Part shown: piece by piece, positions 31,270 through 38,979 of the stretch | How positions within the stretch are numbered: the first letter of the stretch is position 1 | How the letters are laid out: every line of letters starts with the position of its first letter | NCBI GenBank assembly: GCA_965238265.1 | Contig: OZ250185.1 | Span: 2,914,001 to 2,978,000, forward strand | Length of the DNA: 64,000 nt | Source of the DNA: JAJDUF01 sp965238265 | GTDB taxonomy: Bacteria; Chloroflexota; UBA11872; UBA12225; JAJDUF01 | Direction: 5' to 3' | Program-made: the position numbers and the translations under genes | The notes under the pieces: generated by a model | The model's database searches: none | Seen by the model: only the letters and a program-made list of their open reading frames with translations | Told to the model about the DNA's origin: nothing

Positions 31270-32760
31270 TCACCCGAGGCGCACCGGATCACCGACGCGG
31301 TGGACCTTGACCATGTTGGTCGTGCCCGGTTGACTGACCGGCACACCGGCGACAATGACCACCAAGTCCCCGGTGGCCACCACGCCGGCCCGCTGCGCTA
31401 ACGCGAGCCGCGCCTCGATTAGCTCATCGGTCGAATCGATCTTCGCGCCCAGAAGCTGGGTCACGCCCCAAGTCAACGCGAGCTGTCGCCACACGGTCGC
31501 GTCGTGCGTGGCAGCAACGATCCGCGTCGCCGGGCGGTAGCGGGCCACCATGCGGGCCGTATGCCCTGAGGTGGTCGCGCAAATGATCGCGCTGGCCGCC
31601 AGTTCCTCGGCAAGCTGCACGCTGACCTGTGCAATCGCATCGGTCACACCCGGCGTGGACCAGCGGCGCCGTTCTCGGCCGCTGCGGGGCTGCTCGGCGG
31701 TACGGGCAATCGCGTCCATCATGCGGACAGCTTCCACCGGGTAACGCCCCACGGCCGTTTCCCCACTGAGCATGATCGCATCGGTGCCGTCAAAGACGGC
31801 GTTGGCCACGTCGCTGACCTCGGCCCGCGTGGGCTGCGGTTGCTCGGTCATGGATTCGAGCATCTGGGTGGCAGTGATGACCGGCTTGCCGGCAGCGTTG
31901 GCCGCGGCGATGAAGCGCTTCTGCAGGAGCGGCACCTGCGGCGCCGGCAGCTCGACACCGAGGTCACCGCGGGCCACCATAATGCCGTCGGCCGTCGCCA
32001 AGATGTCCGCAAAGGCAGCGACCGCTTCATGCTTTTCGAGCTTGGCCAGGAGCAAAGGCCGTCCGCCGGAGGTCGGTTGCGTACCGATCAGCGCACGGAG
32101 CGCGGCGATGTCGGCGGGGCTGCGGACGAAACTGAGGGCAATCGCGTCAACGCCATGTGTTACCCCCCACGCCGCGTCCGCGCGATCCTTCTCGGTCAGC
32201 GTCGGGGCGGACAGGGTAGCACCGGGCACGTTGAGGCCCTTGAAGCTGCGGAGGATGCCACCGCGGACGACCTTGCACGTGATGAGGGGATCGTCGGTAG
32301 CCTGAACCTGCACCTCGATCCGCCCATCGTCAATCAGAATCGTGTCGCCCGGCCGGACCTCACGAGCCAGCGGCGCATATTGCACCGGCAGCGCGTCGTC
32401 ACCGCTGGATTCCCGCTGGCGCGGGAATGATGGGGCCGGGGAGGTGGCGGCCGGATCAACGGTGAGTAGCAGCGTGTCACTGGGGGCGACGGGACGACCG
32501 GGGCCGGGCACCGCCCCCAGCCGCATCTTGGGGCCTTGCAAATCCTGGAGGATCGCCAGTGGGCGGGCCAGCTCACCGGCGATCCGCCGCAGGCGCTCAA
32601 CCACCGCGGCATGGGTGGCGTAAGAGCCGTGCGAGAAGTTCAACCGCGCCACGTCCATGCCGGCACCGATCATCGCCTGCAGCGTGGCCTCATCCTCGCT
32701 GGCGGGACCAATGGTGGCGACAATGCGTGTGCGGCGGGGCAGTGCGGTAACTGCGGCCAT
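31270..32760 (-). CDS. pyk: Pyruvate kinase with an in-frame repeat insertion
   Basis: 496 residues. TKIVATIGPAS-type start (RTRIVATIGPASEDE), RLNFSHGSY, substrate loop ILQDLQGPKMRLG, K/Mg site MVARGDLGVELP, VITATQMLESM and SGETAVGRYPVEAV are all present, so the enzyme should be active: PEP + ADP to pyruvate + ATP. In the B (lid) domain, residues 111-120 (SFPRQRESSG, bases 32430-32401) are the translation of a family A palindrome half. That insertion is absent from ordinary pyruvate kinases and keeps the frame. Confidence 0.95.
   Translation of the reverse strand: MAAVTALPRRTRIVATIGPASEDEATLQAMIGAGMDVARLNFSHGSYATHAAVVERLRRIAGELARPLAILQDLQGPKMRLGAVPGPGRPVAPSDTLLLTVDPAATSPAPSFPRQRESSGDDALPVQYAPLAREVRPGDTILIDDGRIEVQVQATDDPLITCKVVRGGILRSFKGLNVPGATLSAPTLTEKDRADAAWGVTHGVDAIALSFVRSPADIAALRALIGTQPTSGGRPLLLAKLEKHEAVAAFADILATADGIMVARGDLGVELPAPQVPLLQKRFIAAANAAGKPVITATQMLESMTEQPQPTRAEVSDVANAVFDGTDAIMLSGETAVGRYPVEAVRMMDAIARTAEQPRSGRERRRWSTPGVTDAIAQVSVQLAEELAASAIICATTSGHTARMVARYRPATRIVAATHDATVWRQLALTWGVTQLLGAKIDSTDELIEARLALAQRAGVVATGDLVVIVAGVPVSQPGTTNMVKVHRVGDPVRLG
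32401..32430. repeat. Family A palindrome half inside pyk
   Basis: ctggattcccgctggcgcgg then gaatga. It is the same element found between genes at 2258, 10511, 12951 and 15612, here read in frame within the B domain. Confidence 0.85.
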
Positions 32761-32799
32761 CTGGGGTTAGCGTGACACAGTGTACTGGCCCGTAGCAAT

Positions 32800-32832
32800 C
32801 AGCTATCAGCCGTCAGCCGTCAGCCATCAGCG
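32800..32832. repeat. Short tandem cagccgt-type repeat
   Basis: agctatcagccgtcagccgt followed by cagccatcagc: imperfect 7-base units. Similar tracts occur at 37051-37092 and 57744-57771. Confidence 0.7.
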
Positions 32833-32834
32833 CC

Positions 32835-33629
32835 TCACCCCCGCCGCCGCGCTTTACGCATCCGGCCCATCGCCAGCAACATAGCGCCCCAGGCGGTGAC
32901 GGCAGCCAGCGCAATCGCTGTCCGATCCACCACAGAGCGGACTTGGACGCCATCCGGCCCAATCTCGATGACAGCGACCGGCCGCGAGCGCGAGGTGCCG
33001 CCTCCGCCACCACCGCCACCGCTCCCTGCTCCCCCAGCTTCGGCCTCGGCACTAGCTTGACCGGAGCCAACACCACCGCCGAAGCCGCCAGCCGCGAACA
33101 CCTCGGCAAGCGGAATGACCATCCGGTCACCCTGAGCCTGGGCCGGTCCAACGCACGCATCGGCTCGGGCCGTCGCTAACAGCCGGTCAAACATACCCTC
33201 GATGCGCCCAAGCAGCCGATCATGGGCCGCTAAACCGGCCTGCTGACCTCCATCTTGCGGCGCTGACATCCCGGTGCCGTCATTGCCCATATCGCTCATC
33301 GCTTGCTCTCTTTCTGTCTTCGCACCCACGTCATCACCAGCACCTGTGAGAGCCGCCCCGACACGCGCCACCGCTAGCAACGGCCCCGGCCATTTCCACC
33401 TGACGAGCTTCGAGATAGGAAGTACCTCGTCCGGGCCAGCTGCGTGGGCCACCTGTACGCTCACCGGAGCGGCCCAGGCCACACCGCCGGCAAGCCTTCC
33501 CCCCGCCGTCCGCACACCGATGGCCGCGACACGCGCCACGACCGTCACGCGCTCGTCTGGCCGGCCGGCGACGGCCAGGGAGATTGGCATGGCGGTGTGC
33601 TGCCCCGACTTGAAGGTCAATCCCAGCAT
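32835..33629 (-). CDS. GerW/YtfJ-family protein, possibly with an N-terminal extension
   Basis: The C-terminal about 150 residues are YtfJ/GerW-like: LLGRIEGMFDRLLATARADA, RMVIPLAEVFAAGGFGGGVG, a Gly-rich loop, RPVAVIEIGPDGVQVRSVVD and a terminal hydrophobic helix (AIALAAVTAWGAMLLAMGRM). GerW was named for spore germination but occurs in non-sporulators. The frame stays open upstream to ATG 33629, giving about 110 further beta-like residues (SLAVAGRPDERVTVVARVAA). The true start may instead be ATG 33299. The fused part is unassigned. Divergent from the Clp_N gene. Confidence 0.65.
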   Translation of the reverse strand: MLGLTFKSGQHTAMPISLAVAGRPDERVTVVARVAAIGVRTAGGRLAGGVAWAAPVSVQVAHAAGPDEVLPISKLVRWKWPGPLLAVARVGAALTGAGDDVGAKTEREQAMSDMGNDGTGMSAPQDGGQQAGLAAHDRLLGRIEGMFDRLLATARADACVGPAQAQGDRMVIPLAEVFAAGGFGGGVGSGQASAEAEAGGAGSGGGGGGGGTSRSRPVAVIEIGPDGVQVRSVVDRTAIALAAVTAWGAMLLAMGRMRKARRRG

Positions 33630-33739
33630 TACCTCGCTAGTATAAGGAATCGGTGCCAGTACCGCGCAGCCTTCCACAGCGCGCCTCGAACCGCCATGCA
33701 GAGGAAAGGCGGGGCCGGGAGGGGGACAACCATTCAGGG

Positions 33740-33768
33740 TAGACAAGCTACGGTATGAGTGATACACT
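33740..33768 (+). promoter_or_regulatory. Promoter of the Clp_N gene
   Basis: TAGACA (33740-33745), a 17-base spacer, then TACACT (33763-33768), 54 bases ahead of the ATG. GGGAGGAG precedes the start codon. Confidence 0.6.
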
Positions 33769-33822
33769 AGGCTGAGATACATGTAACTCAATTACGAAGA
33801 ACAGATCAGACGGGAGGAGACG

Positions 33823-35169
33823 ATGGAAAGGCTGTTCCACCACCGCAAGGTGTCGTTCACTGCGGCGACCAAGCACGCGCTGCAAGGCGCGGAGGAGGAG
33901 GCTCGGCGCCATCAGCACAACTACATCGGTACCGAGCACCTACTGCTCAGGTTGATGCGCGTAGAGGATGACGTAACCTCGCGGCTGCTCACCGGCCTGG
34001 GGGTGGAGCTCGCCAAAGTGCGGAGCGCCGTCGAGTCCATCATCGGTCGCGGCGACCAGCTCGCTACGGGCACTATGCACCCAACGCCGCGTGCAAACAA
34101 GGTGCTCGCGTTAGCTGTCGAAGAGGCACAGCGCCTCGGCCAGGATTCCGTGGATACCCCGCACTTGCTCCTGGGTCTCGTGCGCGAAGGTCAAGGTGTT
34201 GCAGCCGGAGTGCTTGAGGCTCTGGGGGCCAAGCTCGATACGCTGCGCGAGGCCGTCGAAGCGCTCCCGGAAGATGCCGAGGGTGAGCAGTACCGGGAGG
34301 AGCAAGAGGGCGATAGTGGCGTTAGCGGCAGTCCTTGGTGGGAGCAGGTTTCCGTCCCGACTGTGCCGAAGGACCGCTTTGACAAGCTCACGGCGCGGGC
34401 CAAGAAGGTGCTTGTCCTGGCGGAGGAGGAGGCGCGGCGCCTCAACCATAACCACATCGGAACGGAGCATCTGTTGCTGGGACTGGTGCGAGAGGGCAAA
34501 GGAACGGGGAGTGCAGTGCTCGCCGATCTCGGCGTTGATCTCGGCAAGGTGCGTAGCGCGGTGGAACTTGTCATTCGTCGGGGCAAGCATCCGGCGGCCG
34601 GGGAGGTGAAGCTGACCCCACGAGCTAAGAAGGCCATCGAGTTGGCCATGGAGGAAGCGCGCCGGCTGGGCCATGGCTACGTCGGCACCGAGCATCTCCT
34701 GCTGGGCCTCATTCGTGAAGGAGCAGGCCGCGCAGCGAGCATACTGAGCAACCTGGACGTGCCGGCCGAACAGGTACATCGCGCGGTGCGGCAACGGTTG
34801 GAGCGAGAGGCTTCCGCAGAGCCGGCGAGCCTCCGCACCCGTGTCGAACAGTCGTTGCGTAAGTTCTTCAGTGGGCCGCGCGATAACGTGCTGAGTATCC
34901 GGGTGGACAATAGTGACGTGGCTGCCATTGACGCGCTTGTCGAGGCCGGCGTGCTCAAGACACGGAGCGAGGCGGCCGCCTGGCTCATCAAGTCCGGGAT
35001 CGCAGCCAATCGTTCGCTATTCGAGCAGGTGCAGGCAAAGACGGTCGAGATTCGGCGCTTGCGCCAGGAGGCCCAGGAGCTGATCCACCGCCACGTCGAG
35101 GGAGCAGCCGACGGAGCGGACGAGGACGCGGGACTCACCCCCCGGCCCCTCCCCATCGCCGAGCGATAG
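33823..35169 (+). CDS. Stand-alone quadruple Clp_N protein with RHH-like C-terminus
   Basis: 448 residues. Four Clp N-terminal repeats in two pairs: about residues 8-80 (FTAATKHALQGAEEEARRHQ, IGTEHLLLRL), 85-150 (TPHLLLGLVREGQGVA), 185-255 (LTARAKKVLVLAEEEARRLN, IGTEHLLLGL) and 262-330 (LTPRAKKAIELAMEEARRLG, VGTEHLLLGL). No Walker motifs follow, so there is no AAA+ engine. Residues about 360-400 (VLSIRVDNSDVAAIDALVEA, RSEAAAWLIKSG) look like a ribbon-helix-helix domain, then a coiled coil. The last residues (LTPRPLPIAER) are repeat-encoded. It could be an adaptor, a sensor of damaged proteins, or a repressor. Confidence 0.82.
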   Translation: MERLFHHRKVSFTAATKHALQGAEEEARRHQHNYIGTEHLLLRLMRVEDDVTSRLLTGLGVELAKVRSAVESIIGRGDQLATGTMHPTPRANKVLALAVEEAQRLGQDSVDTPHLLLGLVREGQGVAAGVLEALGAKLDTLREAVEALPEDAEGEQYREEQEGDSGVSGSPWWEQVSVPTVPKDRFDKLTARAKKVLVLAEEEARRLNHNHIGTEHLLLGLVREGKGTGSAVLADLGVDLGKVRSAVELVIRRGKHPAAGEVKLTPRAKKAIELAMEEARRLGHGYVGTEHLLLGLIREGAGRAASILSNLDVPAEQVHRAVRQRLEREASAEPASLRTRVEQSLRKFFSGPRDNVLSIRVDNSDVAAIDALVEAGVLKTRSEAAAWLIKSGIAANRSLFEQVQAKTVEIRRLRQEAQELIHRHVEGAADGADEDAGLTPRPLPIAER

Positions 35170-35294
35170 AGAGGGGGAGTCTGCCATCCAGCATTTCCGC
35201 GCAGGTGGGAATCTATGCCTGCCGCCGGATTCCGGCCCCACTATGGTTCCCCCACTGCACCGGGGGACGTGGATTCCCACTGGCGCGGGAGTGA
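35134..35294. repeat. Family D then A/B repeat composite
   Basis: Family D (35134-35187: ctcaccccccggcccctccc, catcgccgagcgatagagag) encodes the end and stop of the Clp_N protein. A degenerate family A (35192-35233), family B (35235-35270) and an A half (35271-35294) follow. An inverted ctgacca/tggtcag pair lies at about 35308-35330. Confidence 0.8.
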
Positions 35295-35336
35295 CGGGAC
35301 ACGGGCCACTGACCACTCGCCACTGGTCAGAGCCGG

Positions 35337-36995
35337 TTAGTAGGCGGGGAGCACGCGGCCCAAGCATTGCTGCTGGTAGCCCTCGGAGGTGAGCACGGTG
35401 TCGCGTAGCTCACGGTCGCTCCAGGCTTGATAGATTGCCTCCTGCGAACGCTCGCCAGCGGTGAGGGTATCATCGTTGCCGTGCCAGCCTAGCGACGACC
35501 GGAAGGGGCCCCACACGCCGGCTTGCCAGGAAAAGGCGGCCATCTCTTCTTCCAGGCAGTCCGCTGCATCTGGGGATACCCGGCCGCTCACGGCATGGAG
35601 CACCTCATGGGCCAGTACCGCCGCCAGCACGGACAGCGGCTCGGACCGATAGGACTCGTTGATGGTGATGCGGTTGGGGCGCGACTCGTACCGCCCGCCG
35701 ACGTTCTCCGGTAGGCGGCCCCACACGATGTCGGTACCGCGGTCGGCGAGGGGACGGCCAAACTTGGCGCGCCAGTCCTCGACGTTGTGGACCCAGAGCA
35801 GCTCCAGGGCGCGGAGGATACGCCCGTCGGCGCCATTACGCACTGCCCAGCGAGCGCCGACATCCGCCGGGACCAACTGCTCTCCCGCCGCACTCAGGTA
35901 CTGCACCTCGGCAGACTGCCACTCCACGGTGACCGGGCCTGATGAACGATGGGCCGCCGCCCCGAGGCCAATGAAGCCTGGCATATAGAGCGGATCGATG
36001 ACTTCGAGGATGACGGTCCCATTCAGGCTGGCCTTGATCCGCTGGCCCCATACGCGCACTTCCAGGATGAAGGGGTGGCCGCGCTGCGGGAGGTTCGGGA
36101 TGTCAAAGCGGCTGGTGAGCGTTTGCCACTCGTCCACGGCCCGGTCACGTCGCTGCAAATAAGCCAACCGTCGTGTAAGGTCAATCTTAAACTCAAGGTA
36201 TCCAGTTTCCTTTTCGTCGCCAATGATGAGCAGAATCCCGCCTCCATCACCCTCAGTCTGCACTCCAGCCGCTCGGAACACAAAGTGACTGGTTGTCCGG
36301 CTTAAGTGCTTCCACGATTGCCAACCTAGCTTGAACACACGATGACGCAGGCCGCTCTCGGTGATCGTCGTTTCAGAGGCCTCCGAACGCCCGCTGCTTG
36401 CCCGACCCCAGGAAGAACCCGAGAACCGGATCACTAGGGGTGTGCCAGGCTCATTGACGACCGTGGGTACCGGGGTAGCCGTGGGCGTGGGTGGCGCGGT
36501 GGCGGCGGGTAGCGTGGAACGCTGGAGGCCGGCGGTGGAAATGCCAAAGCGTTGCTCCCACGTTGCGAGGTCTAACACGAAGCGCCCGTAGTTGCTGCCA
36601 TTGATCCCGAACAGCTCCACGTCGCCAATGGATTGAATGTGGAACAGCCGCGGCTCCGACCATTCGGTCTCCCACTTGACCAGATAGATGGGGTCGCCGT
36701 CCTTGAGCAAGCCGGCGGAGAGCCAAGGATCACCGCGGTTAAGCCCCTGGAGCTGTGCCAGGGTGACCTCGATGCGGCTGTCCCAACGGACGTGCCGGCC
36801 GGCCAAGGCCCGCGTATCGCCGGCCCAATGGAGGACGCCCTGCGGGTCAGCGATCCACAGATGCGGCGTGCCCTGGAGGGCGACAACGGCGCCATGAGCG
36901 AACACGCCTTGCGCCTGCACCATCAGCGCCGGAGCAAGCGTGCTGATGAGGACGCCGGTGAAGACCAGGGCAATGAACCGTACACGTATGTTCAT
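35337..36995 (-). CDS. Secreted protein with C-terminal HExxH metallopeptidase-like domain
   Basis: 552 residues with a signal peptide (FIALVFTGVLISTLAPALMV, cleavage after VQA likely). An N-terminal region (about 30-165: VALQGTPHLWIADPQGVLHW, LFGINGSNYGRFVLDLATWE) resembles secreted display domains. A Pro/Thr linker (PPTPTATPVPT) leads to a concanavalin/LamG-like sandwich (about 195-375). The last domain has LAAVLAHEVLHAVSG with HEVLH as the zinc helix and CLEEEMAAF as a likely third ligand (gluzincin pattern). Predicted extracellular peptidase. Downstream substrates unknown. Confidence 0.7.
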   Translation of the reverse strand: MNIRVRFIALVFTGVLISTLAPALMVQAQGVFAHGAVVALQGTPHLWIADPQGVLHWAGDTRALAGRHVRWDSRIEVTLAQLQGLNRGDPWLSAGLLKDGDPIYLVKWETEWSEPRLFHIQSIGDVELFGINGSNYGRFVLDLATWEQRFGISTAGLQRSTLPAATAPPTPTATPVPTVVNEPGTPLVIRFSGSSWGRASSGRSEASETTITESGLRHRVFKLGWQSWKHLSRTTSHFVFRAAGVQTEGDGGGILLIIGDEKETGYLEFKIDLTRRLAYLQRRDRAVDEWQTLTSRFDIPNLPQRGHPFILEVRVWGQRIKASLNGTVILEVIDPLYMPGFIGLGAAAHRSSGPVTVEWQSAEVQYLSAAGEQLVPADVGARWAVRNGADGRILRALELLWVHNVEDWRAKFGRPLADRGTDIVWGRLPENVGGRYESRPNRITINESYRSEPLSVLAAVLAHEVLHAVSGRVSPDAADCLEEEMAAFSWQAGVWGPFRSSLGWHGNDDTLTAGERSQEAIYQAWSDRELRDTVLTSEGYQQQCLGRVLPAY

Positions 36996-37050
36996 CGAGA
37001 GGGACCGTCCTTGCGGCAGCGGTAGTGGCTACTCGGCACAGGTGCGCTAC

Positions 37051-37092
37051 GCTAACGGCTAACGGCTAACGGCTAACGGCTAACGGCTGATA
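37051..37092. repeat. Tandem heptamer repeat (gctaacg)n
   Basis: At least five copies of gctaacg in a row, ending gctgatagct. It sits between the secreted-peptidase start and the c-di-AMP-receptor-like stop. Length may vary between strains. Confidence 0.85.
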
Positions 37093-37093
37093 G

Positions 37094-37798
37094 CTACACT
37101 TGCAGGAACGGTGCGACCGGCAGCACAAAGACGATGCCCGGCGTTGCGTCGGCGGTGCTCTGGCGACAGGCTTGCCGGAGCAGGCCGATGGCGTGATCTA
37201 CCTGATCGGGCGTCACGCCAGTCAGCAGCGTGGCGTTGCCCCGCCGGAGGAAGCCGCCGACGGTCTTGATGCGCGTGACGCGGTAGCCGGCGTGGAGCAA
37301 GGCTTGTAAGCACGTGCCGGCGCTGGCAGTATGCACAATCGCGGCAACGAGCATGTGCGTGGCATCCACTGTTGCCGTGTTGGGAAGCGTCGGCCGGTCG
37401 GCCGGTTCCGGATCGGCCAACCCCTCGAACCGCAGCACGGGCAGCTCGAAGACGGTGGCCCCGCCAACCTGTACCGACTCCACGTCGCGGCTGCGACCGC
37501 CGAGGAAGGAAAGCTCGTCCACGGGCAGCAAGTAGCGGGTCCGCGGCTGGCACGTCTCGCGGATGGCCGTCAGGACATCCGGCACCCGATCCGGCGCGAC
37601 GATAGACAAGATGGTCGCGTTGCCTTCGAGCAGAAAGCTGCCCACGGAATCAATGCGGGTCGCGCGTAGTCGGCGCGTCGTGATCGCCTTGAGCAGGGCC
37701 GCAGCATCGTCGAGCTGCACGATGGACAGTAACAGGCGATGGGCGCTTGCTGTCTCTACCGCTGTCATCGGATGCTCCAGGAGTGCGGCTACCGGCAT
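37094..37798 (-). CDS. Tandem DarA/PstA-type (PII-like, c-di-AMP receptor) protein
   Basis: 234 residues containing two PII-like DUF970 domains. Domain 1 (about 20-125): HRLLLSIVQLDDAAALLKAI, RIDSVGSFLLEGNATILSIV and VGGATVFELPVLRFEGL. Domain 2 (about 146-234): MLVAAIVHTASAGTCLQALL, RIKTVGGFLRRGNATLLTGV and IVFVLPVAPFLQV. The G-x-F-L-x-x-G-N-A-T loop is the nucleotide-binding signature of DarA/PstA. Canonical receptors have one domain and trimerise; two in one chain is unusual. Domain 2 lacks the large loop. Probably a c-di-AMP sensor; ligand unproven. Confidence 0.75.
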   Translation of the reverse strand: MPVAALLEHPMTAVETASAHRLLLSIVQLDDAAALLKAITTRRLRATRIDSVGSFLLEGNATILSIVAPDRVPDVLTAIRETCQPRTRYLLPVDELSFLGGRSRDVESVQVGGATVFELPVLRFEGLADPEPADRPTLPNTATVDATHMLVAAIVHTASAGTCLQALLHAGYRVTRIKTVGGFLRRGNATLLTGVTPDQVDHAIGLLRQACRQSTADATPGIVFVLPVAPFLQV

Positions 37799-37855
37799 AC
37801 CTCCACCTCATGCGGCAATCACGGCGCATCACTGAAAACCCGACGAGCGCCTGTC

Positions 37856-38878
37856 TCAGGTCTGCCGGACTAGCATACGGATCGTGCTCCGCCAGGAAAG
37901 ACCGGGCGGCACGGTAATCAGGCCACTCTCGATGTCGCGGGCAGCAAGGTTGGCAGCGTCCCCGGTGCAGGTATACGGCTCCAGACAGACAATCGGCCGG
38001 TCGAGCGGCGCATAGAGGACCCACTGCAGAAAGCTGGCGTCGGCCTGCACCGCTATCTCCAGTCCCGCCCAGGGGTTACGGAGTGTCGCTTCGCTCCAGT
38101 CTACGAGCGTGCCCGGTGCGTTGACAACGAGGTCGGTGAAGATATGGTCGTAGGCGTTCCCGGCCAGCGCCCGCGGCTGTCGGAGGTCCAAGCGGCCCGG
38201 CGCCGGCCGGACGTGCCCGGTCGGGAGTAGCTCGTCCGTTAGCTGCCACAGTCGCCGTCCCGGCACCTGCACCTCCGCTTGATCGCGCGATCCGCCGGCG
38301 ACAAACGCGGCCGGAAACCAGGGATGGTAGCCGAGACCCATCGGCAGGGTGCGGTCCCCGGTGTTGCATACCTCACTGTGCAGCGTCAGGGCGGCCTCGT
38401 GCAACGTGAAGGTCACGGTGAGCCGACAGGCGTAGTCGTATTGCCGGCGGATGTCCGCGTTGGCACCAAGATCGAGGCTCGTGCGGAGGGCCGCTCCGGC
38501 GCCGCTGCTCTCGGCATGCTCCACCGCCCAAGGTTGCGTGGCTACCAGCCCGTGAATGTGGTGGCCGTTGTCCGGGTCCACATCGAATTGATTGGTCTGC
38601 CCCTCGAAAGTGAAGCGCCCCTGGCGCATCCGGCTGGGGAACGGGAAGAGAATCGGGGCGCCGACCATATAGCCGGTCGGTCCGAGGTCCGCAGCCCCCG
38701 CAAGGGGTGGCAGCAGGTCTACCAGGGGGCCAGCGGCGCCTACGGGCGGAGCGCGGAAGGCAATGCAGTTGGCCCCCAGCGCCGGCACGATCCGTGCTGC
38801 GGCGCCGCTGGCTCCTTCGCGGAGGATATAGGCCTCGTAGCCATCGAAGTCGCTACGTTCGACGGAATAATCAGCCAC
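37856..38878 (-). CDS. Aldose 1-epimerase family protein
   Basis: 340 residues, galactose-mutarotase-like beta sandwich. Conserved sites: PILFPFPSRMRQGRFTFEGQ, NGHHIHGLVATQPW (His), GLGYHPWF (second catalytic His), YDHIFTDL and IVCLEPYTCTGDAAN (Glu). It would interconvert alpha and beta hexoses or hexose-like metabolites. Active-site residues are retained. It stands alone downstream of the P1B ATPase on the same strand. Confidence 0.85.
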   Translation of the reverse strand: MADYSVERSDFDGYEAYILREGASGAAARIVPALGANCIAFRAPPVGAAGPLVDLLPPLAGAADLGPTGYMVGAPILFPFPSRMRQGRFTFEGQTNQFDVDPDNGHHIHGLVATQPWAVEHAESSGAGAALRTSLDLGANADIRRQYDYACRLTVTFTLHEAALTLHSEVCNTGDRTLPMGLGYHPWFPAAFVAGGSRDQAEVQVPGRRLWQLTDELLPTGHVRPAPGRLDLRQPRALAGNAYDHIFTDLVVNAPGTLVDWSEATLRNPWAGLEIAVQADASFLQWVLYAPLDRPIVCLEPYTCTGDAANLAARDIESGLITVPPGLSWRSTIRMLVRQT

Positions 38879-38979
38879 CGGTCATGCTCCTCACCCCCCG
38901 GCCACCCTAGCAGCTTGGCGCTGGCAATGGCCACCGCAGAGGCCCGGGCACGAGGCAGGTTAGCACCTATAGATTATCG

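Noticed and set aside
37051..37092. CRISPR-like array
   Set aside because: Units are 7 bases with no unique spacers; simple tandem repeat.
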